From JAWWPY01 sp964412845 (lineage in GTDB: Bacteria > Actinomycetota > Actinomycetes > Streptosporangiales > Streptosporangiaceae), in NCBI GenBank assembly GCA_964412845.1, contig CAYPQM010000020.1:1-51810 (forward strand): a stretch of DNA of 51,810 bases. The letters are read 5' to 3'. The translations under genes and the position numbers were made by a program. A model generated the notes under the pieces. It was not told where the DNA came from. It worked only from the letters and a program-made list of their open reading frames with translations, and searched no databases. Positions 16,389 to 23,891 of this stretch are shown piece after piece. Positions within the stretch are counted from its first letter, which is position 1. Each line of letters starts with the position of its first letter.

Positions 16389-16784
16389 TCAGTGCGCGTA
16401 GTGCCCTCGGTAGTACTCGAAGACAAAGCCAATCGTCGCGAATACCAACGAAAGCAGCCCTATCAGGAAAAGCCACCATCCGATCGCCGCGCCGAGCGCC
16501 GCCGTGGCTGCGGCCATGCCTACGAACAGCGGCCACCAGCTATTCGGGCTGAAGAAACCAAGCTCGCCGGTACCCTCGCTGATCTCACCCCGCGCGTTGT
16601 CCTCCGGTCGCGGCGGCAGCCGCCGGCCGGTGAAAAGAACATAGAACCCGGTGAGGAAGGCGAGCCCGACAGCCAGCGCCAGCGCGGTCGTGCCGGTGGG
16701 ATCTTTCGAGAAGTACCAGTACACGATGTCGACGCAGCCGAAGAACACCGCGCAGCCGATGAACAGAGATCCTTCAATCTTCAT
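16389..16784 (-). CDS. ctaF: cytochrome c oxidase subunit IV (CtaF)
   Basis: The small actinobacterial subunit IV of the aa3 oxidase; 131 aa with four membrane segments. Visible ones are SLFIGCAVFFGCVDIVYWYF, TTALALAVGLAFLTGFYVLF, and the pair SWWPLFVGMAAATAALGAA and WWLFLIGLLSLVFATIGFVF. The sequence RRLPPRPEDN and the motif GELGFFSPNSWWP between segments two and three are typical. I start at MKIEGSLFIG, as in relatives; an upstream GTG in the same frame adds 16 non-conserved residues. It is the third gene of the ctaC-ctaD-ctaF run, about 100 bp after ctaD. Confidence 0.92.
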   Translation of the reverse strand: MKIEGSLFIGCAVFFGCVDIVYWYFSKDPTGTTALALAVGLAFLTGFYVLFTGRRLPPRPEDNARGEISEGTGELGFFSPNSWWPLFVGMAAATAALGAAIGWWLFLIGLLSLVFATIGFVFEYYRGHYAH

Positions 16785-16883
16785 GTCACACCTCTCTGCC
16801 GCCGCGCCGCCGGTCACCCAGTCCGCGGGCACCCCATCCGCTCATGCCGCAGCCAGGCTGCCGCCCGGCCCCGCTCCGCGGCA

Positions 16884-18569
16884 TCATTTGCGTGTCTCAA
16901 GGCGCTGGCGGGACGTCCGCCCCGACTGGACGTGCGGGTAATGCAGGTCGAAGGCGGGCCGCTCGGAACGGATGCGCGGTATCCGGGTGAAGTTGTGCCG
17001 CGGCGGCGGGCAGGACGTCGCCCACTCCAGGGAATTCCCGTACCCCCACGGGTCGTCCACGGTCACCTGCTCGCCGAACTTCCAGGTCTTGTAGACGTTG
17101 TAAAGGAAGATGAACGTGGACGCGCCCAGGATCCACGAGCCGATGCTGGAGATCTGGTTCAGCATGGTCACGTTGGCCGGGAGGAACGGGTAGTTGGCGA
17201 CCCGTCGCGGCATGCCCTCGATGCCAATCCAGTGCTGCACCAGGAACGTCATGTGGAAGCCGATGAACAGCGTCCAGAAATGCCATTTGCCCAGCGTGTT
17301 GTCCAGCATCTTCCCGGTGAACTTGGGCCACCAGAAGTAGAAGCCGCCGAACATGCAGAACACCACGGTCCCGAAAAGCACATAGTGGAAGTGGGCGACG
17401 ACGAAATAGGAGTCGCTGACGTGGAAGTCCAGCGGCGGCGAGGCCAGGATGATCCCGGTCAGTCCGCCGAACAGGAATGACACCAGGAACCCGATGATGA
17501 AGAGCATGGCGGGCTCGAACGTCAGCTGGCCCCGCCACATCGTGCCGACCCAGTTGAAGAATTTGACCCCGGTCGGGACCGCGATAAGGAAGGTCATGAA
17601 AGAGAAGAACGGCAGCAGCACGGCACCCGTGGTGAACATGTGGTGCGCCCACACGGTCATCGACAACCCAGCGATCGCGATCGTCGCGGCGACCAGCCCC
17701 TTGTAACCGAAACAGGGCTTGCGGCTGAACACCGGCAGGATCTCTGTGGCGATGCCGAAGAATGGCAATGCGACGATATAGACCTCGGGATGGCCGAAGA
17801 ACCAGAACAGGTGCTGCCACATGACAGCGCCGCCACTGCTCGAATTGAACACCTGCGCGCCGAGCTTGCGGTCGATCTCCAGCACCAGCAGCGCCGCGGC
17901 CAGCACCGGGAACGCCATCAGCACCAGCATGCTGGTCAGCAGGATGTTCCAGGTGAAGATCGGCATCCGGAACATCGTCATCCCCGGCGCGCGCATGCAG
18001 ATGATCGTGGTGACGAAGTTCACCCCGCCCAGGATGGTGCCGAGCCCGGACAGGGTCAGGCCCATGATCCACATGTCACCGCCGATGCCCGGTGAGTACA
18101 CCGGGCTGGTCAGCGGGGAGTAGGCATACCAGCCGAACGACGCCGCCCCGCCCGGAGTCAGGAAACTGATCATCAGGATCAGCCCGCCGAACAGGAACAT
18201 GTAGTAACTCAGCAGGTTCAGCCGGGGGAACGCCACGTCAGGCGCGCCGATCTGCAGCGGCATGATCTCGTTCGCGAAGCCGACGAACAGCGGGGTGGCG
18301 AAGAGCAGCAGCATGATCGTGCCGTGGATGGTGAACAGCTCGTTGTACTGCTGGTCAGACACCACGTGGTTGTCCGGCCCGAACAGCTGGATCCGCATGA
18401 TCATCGCCATCAGGCCAGCGATCATGAAGAACGCGAACGATGTGATCAGGTACAGGTGGCCGATGACCTTGTGGTCCGTCGAGGACAGCCAGTCAGCGAG
18501 GAGCGAACCCTTGCGGTAGCGATTCGGCGGCGCGGCCGTCGTCTGGATCGGCTGTTCGATCGTGGTCAC
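16884..18569 (-). CDS. ctaD: cytochrome aa3 oxidase subunit I
   Basis: The catalytic subunit of the terminal oxidase, carrying heme a, heme a3 and CuB; 561 aa with twelve membrane segments. Conserved parts are STDHKVIGHLYLITSF at the N-terminus, IHGTIMLLLF with a heme a His, and FFGHPEVYIVALP with the CuB His and the His-Tyr pair. WAHHMFTTG has the two other CuB His residues, and YFVVAHFHYVLFGTV has the heme a3 and heme a ligands. I chose the GTG at 18569, which starts MTTIEQPIQ and has a GGGGGCG site upstream. It lies 2 bp after ctaC, so the two are coupled. Confidence 0.96.
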   Translation of the reverse strand: MTTIEQPIQTTAAPPNRYRKGSLLADWLSSTDHKVIGHLYLITSFAFFMIAGLMAMIMRIQLFGPDNHVVSDQQYNELFTIHGTIMLLLFATPLFVGFANEIMPLQIGAPDVAFPRLNLLSYYMFLFGGLILMISFLTPGGAASFGWYAYSPLTSPVYSPGIGGDMWIMGLTLSGLGTILGGVNFVTTIICMRAPGMTMFRMPIFTWNILLTSMLVLMAFPVLAAALLVLEIDRKLGAQVFNSSSGGAVMWQHLFWFFGHPEVYIVALPFFGIATEILPVFSRKPCFGYKGLVAATIAIAGLSMTVWAHHMFTTGAVLLPFFSFMTFLIAVPTGVKFFNWVGTMWRGQLTFEPAMLFIIGFLVSFLFGGLTGIILASPPLDFHVSDSYFVVAHFHYVLFGTVVFCMFGGFYFWWPKFTGKMLDNTLGKWHFWTLFIGFHMTFLVQHWIGIEGMPRRVANYPFLPANVTMLNQISSIGSWILGASTFIFLYNVYKTWKFGEQVTVDDPWGYGNSLEWATSCPPPRHNFTRIPRIRSERPAFDLHYPHVQSGRTSRQRLETRK

Positions 18570-18571
18570 TG

Positions 18572-19459
18572 CTACGCGCCCCCTGCCGACTTCTGCTGCG
18601 CCTGCTGCTGCGCGGCAATCCACTGATGGAACTGGGCCGCGGTCACGATCTTCACCGTGAACAGCATCCGGCTGTGGTAGACGCCGCACAGTTCGGTGCA
18701 GTGGCCGATGAAAGTCCCGGTCCTGATCGGAGTCACCTCGAAGTGGTTCGGGTGGCCGGGGATGACGTCCCGCTTGAACTCGAACGGGACGATCCAGAAC
18801 GAGTGGATGACGTCCGTCGAGACGAGGTTGAACCGGACGGTCTCATTCGTCGGGATCTCCAGCACCGGCAGCCGCCCCGGCCAGGGCTCGCCGTTCTCCG
18901 TCACCACCCCGGTCGGCGAGTTCGGCACCTTGTACTGCGGGTACTGGAACTGCCAGCTCCACTGGTAGCCGACCACGGTGACCACGACGTCCGGATGCGC
19001 CGGCAGCTTGTCGATGTAGTTCTCGTCCCGGGCCGTGAAGAAGAACAGGACGCCGACCATGATGAAGGGCACGACCGTGTAGAGCATCTCGATCGGCAGG
19101 TTGTAACGCACCTGGCGGGGCGGCCGGTCCGTGCGCTTGCGGTGGAAGATCACCGCCCACAAGATCAGGCCCCAGACCAGGAAGCCGACGGCGAGAGCCG
19201 CAACCCACGATCCCTGCCAGAGGCTGACCACGGCCTTGCCCTGCTGGGTGACGGGCACCGGCATGCCGAGCCGGGTGAACGTGGTGGACTTGCAGCCGGC
19301 CGTGGCCGCGGCCACGGCGACGAGCATGGCGGCGCGCGGCGCCAGGCGGCACAGCCGCCGGGCCTGCCGGCGGCCAGGCATGGCTGCCGTTTCCTGTCCG
19401 GGCGCCTCGCCCGGAACGTGCGCGCCCCCATGGCGTGGGGCGCTCGGGGTGGGACTCAC
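18572..19459 (-). CDS. ctaC: cytochrome aa3 oxidase subunit II (CuA, lipoprotein)
   Basis: Takes electrons from cytochrome cc through its binuclear CuA centre on the outer face; 295 aa. CuA ligands are H219 (VIHSFW), C254, E256 and C258 (CTELC), H262 and M265 (CGVYHSRM). Two membrane helices lie at about 84-106 and 122-143, and the aromatic YQWSWQFQYP motif is at 165-174. A lipobox-like TAGC (C56) ends the signal segment, so it is probably lipid-anchored and processed. The GTG at 19459 has GGGAAGG 6 nt upstream; a Met 26 codons later is the alternative start. It heads ctaC-ctaD-ctaF and is divergent from the TusA-like gene across 257 bp. Confidence 0.95.
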   Translation of the reverse strand: MSPTPSAPRHGGAHVPGEAPGQETAAMPGRRQARRLCRLAPRAAMLVAVAAATAGCKSTTFTRLGMPVPVTQQGKAVVSLWQGSWVAALAVGFLVWGLILWAVIFHRKRTDRPPRQVRYNLPIEMLYTVVPFIMVGVLFFFTARDENYIDKLPAHPDVVVTVVGYQWSWQFQYPQYKVPNSPTGVVTENGEPWPGRLPVLEIPTNETVRFNLVSTDVIHSFWIVPFEFKRDVIPGHPNHFEVTPIRTGTFIGHCTELCGVYHSRMLFTVKIVTAAQFHQWIAAQQQAQQKSAGGA

Positions 19460-19716
19460 AGATTGCCTTCCCAGCGGATGACTCCCGGCTGCACGGGCTG
19501 GTCATGGCTCGTCCTACAGGCTGTCGTGGAAAACAGTATCGTGCACGATTACGGCCCAAGCGGGGGACCCCATAACTTCTGGGGCGTGTCCTGAGCCTGG
19601 TGCCGGATGACGTGCCGGCGGCCGGGTGCTTACCTGTGGCAACGTGCGGGTATCGCTTCCGCGTGGCACCATTCAGGAGGAGGTCCCCCGGTACCGCGGC
19701 ACAGAGAGGCACGAGC

Positions 19717-19965
19717 ATGATCCCCCCGACGCGCCCCGCCCCGGCGCTGACGATAGACGCGCTCGGCCGCAAGTGCCCGATCCCGATCATCATGCTCGCC
19801 GAGCGGATCAGGGAGATCCCTATCGGGGAGACCGTCGCGGTGCTCGCCGATGACCCAGCCGCCCGGCCTGACATCCCGGCGTGGTGCATGATGAAGCGCC
19901 AGGAATTCGTGACGGAGACGGCGCTTCCGCAGGGCTGGGCCTTCCTCATCAGGCGCACCTACTGA
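19717..19965 (+). CDS. TusA-family sulfurtransferase-like protein
   Basis: An 82-aa protein with the TusA/SirA fold. The start of the fold, LTIDALGRKCPIPIIMLAERI, carries the family CPxP motif (C23-P24-I25-P26) whose Cys takes a persulfide. The rest, GETVAVLADDPAARPDIPAWC and FVTETALPQGWAFLIRR, fits the family. TusA proteins relay sulfur for tRNA thiolation, cofactors or other thiolation. The partner here is unknown; the erpA gene is 7 kb away. The ATG at 19717 was chosen because it begins at the domain, with GAGAGG upstream. It is divergent from ctaC, and its TGA directly abuts the reverse stop of the CtaG-like gene. Confidence 0.88.
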   Translation: MIPPTRPAPALTIDALGRKCPIPIIMLAERIREIPIGETVAVLADDPAARPDIPAWCMMKRQEFVTETALPQGWAFLIRRTY

Positions 19966-21039
19966 TCAGGCCGGATGGTCCCCGGCTGACCGGAACCGGT
20001 CGGCGAAACGTGGGTCGCTCTCCCACCACGGCACACTCCCGGCGGCAGGCTTCCCCTGATCCGCATGATCCGCGCCCGGCCCGGCCAGCGTCTCCACAGG
20101 CCCGGCACCCACCGCAGGCTCAGCACCCACCGCGTGCCCGGCCGGCCGGGCACGCGCTGCCTCCTCCGCGTCGAGTTCCGCGTCGATCACTTCGGCCTCG
20201 GCCTCGTCTTCCCTGATCATCTGGATCAACTGGGCGGCCAGGAACGGCAGGCCGACGATGTCACCGAGCACCCACAGCGCTCCGCCGCCCAGCACCTGAT
20301 CGGTGGCCGGGCCTGGTCCCCACGGCCGGGCCAGCGCATGATAATAAGCCCCGGCGATCAGGTGCTGGTCAGCGATGACGGCCAGGCCGAGGATGGCATC
20401 GCCGACGACCTCCGCCCCGGTGACCCACAGCGTCACCAGGTAGGGGTAGGCCTTGGGCACCGGGTCGACCCGCAGCAGGGTCCAGAAGAACACGAACCCG
20501 GGCGCCATCAGCGCCAGGTACGTCAGTTCGCGGACCACGTCACTGTGCAGCCCCGCCGCGTACCACGGCGAGAAGTACAGCACGAACGGCACGACGACCA
20601 GCACCAGCGTGCTGATCGCCGGAAACGTGAGCACCCGGGCCGACCGGCTGCGCACTGCGGCCGCCAGCCGCGGCCCGAGCTTCGGCCGGGTGGCCATCAC
20701 CAGCGACAGCGGCCGCCCGAGGGCCAGGAACAGCGGCGCCACGAGCAGCAGCAGGATGGTCTGCACGGCCCGGGCGTAGAACAGCGTGCTCTGGTACACG
20801 CCGACGAAGGACATGGTCGCGACGGCCACTGCGGCCAGTCCCCCAGCGCAGAAGGCGACGGCCCGGCGGGCCGGCCACGGCGGGCCGGAACGGCCGGCCG
20901 TCCGCATCCCGGCCAGGTAGAGCCCGCCTGCCAGCAGCACCACGAGGAGCACCGGAAGGTCCAGCGTCCACGAGGTGAACGCCCGCGCCGCAGTCAGTTC
21001 CGGCGGGCCGTGGTAGGCGGATGCGAGGACGGCAGCCAT
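19966..21039 (-). CDS. CtaG-like cytochrome c oxidase assembly protein
   Basis: A polytopic membrane protein of the caa3-type CtaG family, linked to assembly or copper loading of the aa3 oxidase; about 357 aa. Some seven hydrophobic segments are visible, for example LDLPVLLVVLLAGGLYLAG, AVAFCAGGLAAVAVATMSFV and TILLLLVAPLFLALGRPLSL. The family pattern with FVGVYQSTLFYARAVQ and LMAPGFVFFWTLLRVDPVP is present. The C-terminal 80 residues are acidic and then Pro/Ala/Gly-rich and variable. The start is uncertain: ATG at 21039 has no clear ribosome binding site, and in-frame starts at 21048, 21093 and 21105 are possible. Its position beside ctaC fits the role. Confidence 0.82.
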   Translation of the reverse strand: MAAVLASAYHGPPELTAARAFTSWTLDLPVLLVVLLAGGLYLAGMRTAGRSGPPWPARRAVAFCAGGLAAVAVATMSFVGVYQSTLFYARAVQTILLLLVAPLFLALGRPLSLVMATRPKLGPRLAAAVRSRSARVLTFPAISTLVLVVVPFVLYFSPWYAAGLHSDVVRELTYLALMAPGFVFFWTLLRVDPVPKAYPYLVTLWVTGAEVVGDAILGLAVIADQHLIAGAYYHALARPWGPGPATDQVLGGGALWVLGDIVGLPFLAAQLIQMIREDEAEAEVIDAELDAEEAARARPAGHAVGAEPAVGAGPVETLAGPGADHADQGKPAAGSVPWWESDPRFADRFRSAGDHPA

Positions 21040-21565
21040 GGCAGCCACGCTACCGCCGGGCCACCCGGTGATGGGCACCCCATGGCGACCCATGCGCCAG
21101 CCCATGAAAACCAAAAGAAATGCATAGAGCTGCCCACCCGGGCTCAATTCAGCCCAGGCGCATGTTTGCTTAACGCGCACAAAGGCCAGGAATGTATTGC
21201 GAGTAGCGGTGGCCGGACACTTGGGTCGCAACGACCAAGCGCAATGGCATGTGTCAGGGGGAATGTGCATGTCCGGCCTATCCATGTGCGGCTCATGGCC
21301 CAGCCAGCCTGGCTTACTGCCCGCAGCCTGACCGGGACCCTCCAGGTGGCTGACCGCGACGTGGCGGCCCGCTGACCGTGGCCGGCCGGTGGCACCGCCG
21401 CGGCCCGCATCGCCGCGCGGACGCCGCAATCACGCCAGACATTCGCATCAATCGCCATATCCCGGCAACTCCGGCGACGCGGAAATGACAAACCACCGTT
21501 ATTACGGTTTACGCCCAGATCATGACGATACGGCCGCACGATCAGCCCATCAGGAGGGGAATGCC
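21040..21565. other. 526-bp non-coding divergent region with nested inverted repeats
   Basis: No convincing gene lies here. It separates the CtaG-like gene from the first sedolisin and must hold both promoters. Between 21211 and 21278 a 9-bp outer repeat (GGCCGGACA with TGTCCGGCC) encloses an inner hairpin around TTGGGTCG-CAA-CGACCAA. A second small hairpin (GGGCT-caattc-AGCCC) lies at 21140-21155. The stretch 21480-21545 is AT-richer than its surroundings and may hold the sedolisin promoter. No function is assigned. Confidence 0.5.
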
Positions 21566-23584
21566 ATGCCGCACATCACACGACTGCGTGTGGTCAGCGC
21601 CGCGGTGGCCGCCGGAGCACTTGTCCTCGGCGTGCTCAGCACCGCGAACGCCACGGCCGCGCAGGCCGCGAACCGGCGGTCGGTCATCGCAGGCACCCAC
21701 CCCGCATGGGCCGTCGCGTCACGGCGCGTCAACGGCCCGGCCAGCGCGGCCGTCGCGGGCGCCGCGGTGACCGCGCGGGTCTACCTGGCCGGCCGCGACC
21801 GGGCGGGGCTGACCGCCTACGCCACGGCGGTCTCCAGCCCGCGGAGCGCGCTGTACCGGCACTACCTGACCCCGGCCCAGGTGATGACCCGGTTCGGTGC
21901 CAGCCGCGGGCAGGTCGCCGCGGTGCGGTCCTGGCTCACCGCGGCGGGGCTCACCGTCATCGCCGTTAACGACAAGCACCTCGCGGGCGGGTACATCGAA
22001 GCCCGCGGGCCGGTGGCCGCGGCCAGCAAGGCTTTCGAGGTGGCTTTCGGCATCTACCGGGGCCCCGACGGCCGCGACGACCGCGCCCCCGCGCAGGCTG
22101 CGACCGTGCCGGCGGCACTGGGCCGCGCGGTCCTGGCGGTGTCCGGCCTGGACACGGCCCGCCACATGATGAAGCCGGCCCTGCCGCCACCGGACCCGAA
22201 CTACTGGGTCGCGCCGCCCTGCTCCACGTACTACGGCCAGAAGATCGCCACGGGCAAGCCGGCCGCCTACGGCAAGCACCAGCCGTGGACCAACTGCGGC
22301 TACACGCCGAGCCAGATCCGCGGTGCCTACGGGGTCACCGCCTCCGGGATGACCGGCAAGGGCCAGACCGTCGCCATCATCGACGCCTACCGCTCCCCGA
22401 CCATGCTGGCCGACGCCAACGCCTACGCGAAGGCCACCGGCGACCAGCCGTTCCGCTCCGGCCAGTACCAGCAGTACCAGCCAGATCCCTTCACCTTCGC
22501 CGGGCCGGATGAGTGTGACGCGCCCGGCTGGTACGGCGAGGAGGCGCTGGACGTCGAATCCGTGCACGGGCAGGCGCCCGACGCTCATGTCCGCTACATC
22601 GCCGCCGGCAGTTGCCTGGACACCGACCTCGCCGATGCTGCGTCCCTGGTCGTGAACCAGGATCTGGCCAGCATCGTGAGCAACTCCTACGGCGAGCCGG
22701 CCCAGTACTCCACCACGAACGCCGTCTTCGACCAGATCTTCCAGGCCGCCGCGGCCGAGGGAATCGGCTTCTTTTTCTCCTCCGGCGACAGCGGCTACGA
22801 GAGCCCGGGCGAGGACCCGGCCTCCTCGTTCAACCAGGTTGACTACCCCACGTCGAGCCCCTGGGTCACGTCGGTGGGCGGCACCAGCCTGGCCATCGGG
22901 AAGAGCAAGAACTACCAGTTCGAGACCTCCTGGGGCACCCTCCTCGACCCGCTGGCCGGCAGCGGCCGCCACTGGCAGTTCACCCCGCCGGGCAGATTCC
23001 CCGAGTTCTACGGCGGGTCCGGCGGCGGCGGCGTGAGCACCGAGTACCCGCAGCCCTTCTACCAGCAAGGCGTGGTGCCCACCGGCCTGGCCCGGCACCT
23101 GCCGGATGGCAGCATCGCCAGCACGCTGATGCGGGTGGTGCCGGACGTGTCCGCGCTGGCCGACCCGAGCACCGGCTTCCTGGTCGGCCAGACCACCCTC
23201 CAGCCGAACGGCAGGACCTACGCGTTCTCGCTCAGCAGGATCGGCGGGACCAGCCTGGCCTGCCCGACCTTCGCCGGCATCGAGGCCGACGCCCAGCAGG
23301 CCGCGGGATCCCGGCTCGGCTTCGCCAACCCGGTGATCTACGCCAGGTACGGCACCCGCGCCTACCGCGACGTGACCGACCACCCGGCCGGCCAGCCGGA
23401 CAACCTGGCCGAGGTCCGCAGCAACTACAGCGACCCATCCACCAGGACCGGCCCGCTCATCAGCTACCTGCGGACCCTGGGCATCAACGGAGAGGGCAGC
23501 GCCGCGCTCAAGGCCGTCAGGGGATACGACGACGCCACCGGGGTCGGCTCACCCCGGGACTACATCCAGTCCTTCATGCCTTAG
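21566..23584 (+). CDS. secreted S53 family peptidase (sedolisin/kumamolisin type), copy 1
   Basis: An acid-acting serine-carboxyl endopeptidase of 672 aa. A signal peptide of about 30-35 residues (hydrophobic VVSAAVAAGALVLGVLSTANA) is followed by a pro-kumamolisin activation domain (about 65-200) and a catalytic domain (about 240-672). Catalytic residues are E325 and D329 in GEEALDVE, oxyanion D408 in SSGDSG, and nucleophile S563 in GGTSLACPTF. The C-terminal GYDDATGVGSP fits the calcium site. The ATG at 21566 has AGGAGGGG 6 nt upstream. Protein degradation outside the cell at low pH is the likely role. A close paralogue follows directly. C566 next to the active serine is Ser in the paralogue. 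Confidence 0.95.
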   Translation: MPHITRLRVVSAAVAAGALVLGVLSTANATAAQAANRRSVIAGTHPAWAVASRRVNGPASAAVAGAAVTARVYLAGRDRAGLTAYATAVSSPRSALYRHYLTPAQVMTRFGASRGQVAAVRSWLTAAGLTVIAVNDKHLAGGYIEARGPVAAASKAFEVAFGIYRGPDGRDDRAPAQAATVPAALGRAVLAVSGLDTARHMMKPALPPPDPNYWVAPPCSTYYGQKIATGKPAAYGKHQPWTNCGYTPSQIRGAYGVTASGMTGKGQTVAIIDAYRSPTMLADANAYAKATGDQPFRSGQYQQYQPDPFTFAGPDECDAPGWYGEEALDVESVHGQAPDAHVRYIAAGSCLDTDLADAASLVVNQDLASIVSNSYGEPAQYSTTNAVFDQIFQAAAAEGIGFFFSSGDSGYESPGEDPASSFNQVDYPTSSPWVTSVGGTSLAIGKSKNYQFETSWGTLLDPLAGSGRHWQFTPPGRFPEFYGGSGGGGVSTEYPQPFYQQGVVPTGLARHLPDGSIASTLMRVVPDVSALADPSTGFLVGQTTLQPNGRTYAFSLSRIGGTSLACPTFAGIEADAQQAAGSRLGFANPVIYARYGTRAYRDVTDHPAGQPDNLAEVRSNYSDPSTRTGPLISYLRTLGINGEGSAALKAVRGYDDATGVGSPRDYIQSFMP

Positions 23585-23593
23585 GCACGGGAA

Positions 23594-23647
23594 GCGCAGC
23601 CGCGGCAGGGACAGCTCACCCGGGCGGTCCCTGCCGTCGTGCTGCGC
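23594..23647 (+). terminator. hairpin after first S53 peptidase gene
   Basis: A perfect 10-bp stem (CGGCAGGGAC with GTCCCTGCCG) with a 14-nt loop sits inside an outer 7-bp pair (GCGCAGC with GCTGCGC). It begins 10 bp after the stop codon. The following 240 bp up to the second S53 gene hold no gene and probably its own promoter, so the two peptidases are likely transcribed separately. Confidence 0.7.
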
Positions 23648-23891
23648 CTCAGGCATGCACTGCCGCCACCGCGGTCACCGTATCGGGGCAATGACCAGAG
23701 GTTACCGTGTGGTTTCTTAAAGTCATTTGCCGGACATAGCGCACTCGGTTGCGCGCTTTCCCTTGCGCGGCACGGCCCGGAAGGCAGAACCTACCGGATG
23801 TGACCTGACCCTCCGGGTCACCAGCGCCTGATGACCCGGACCCGGGTCAGATCGACAGAGCGCATCATCAGTCCATCAGGAAGGAATGTGC

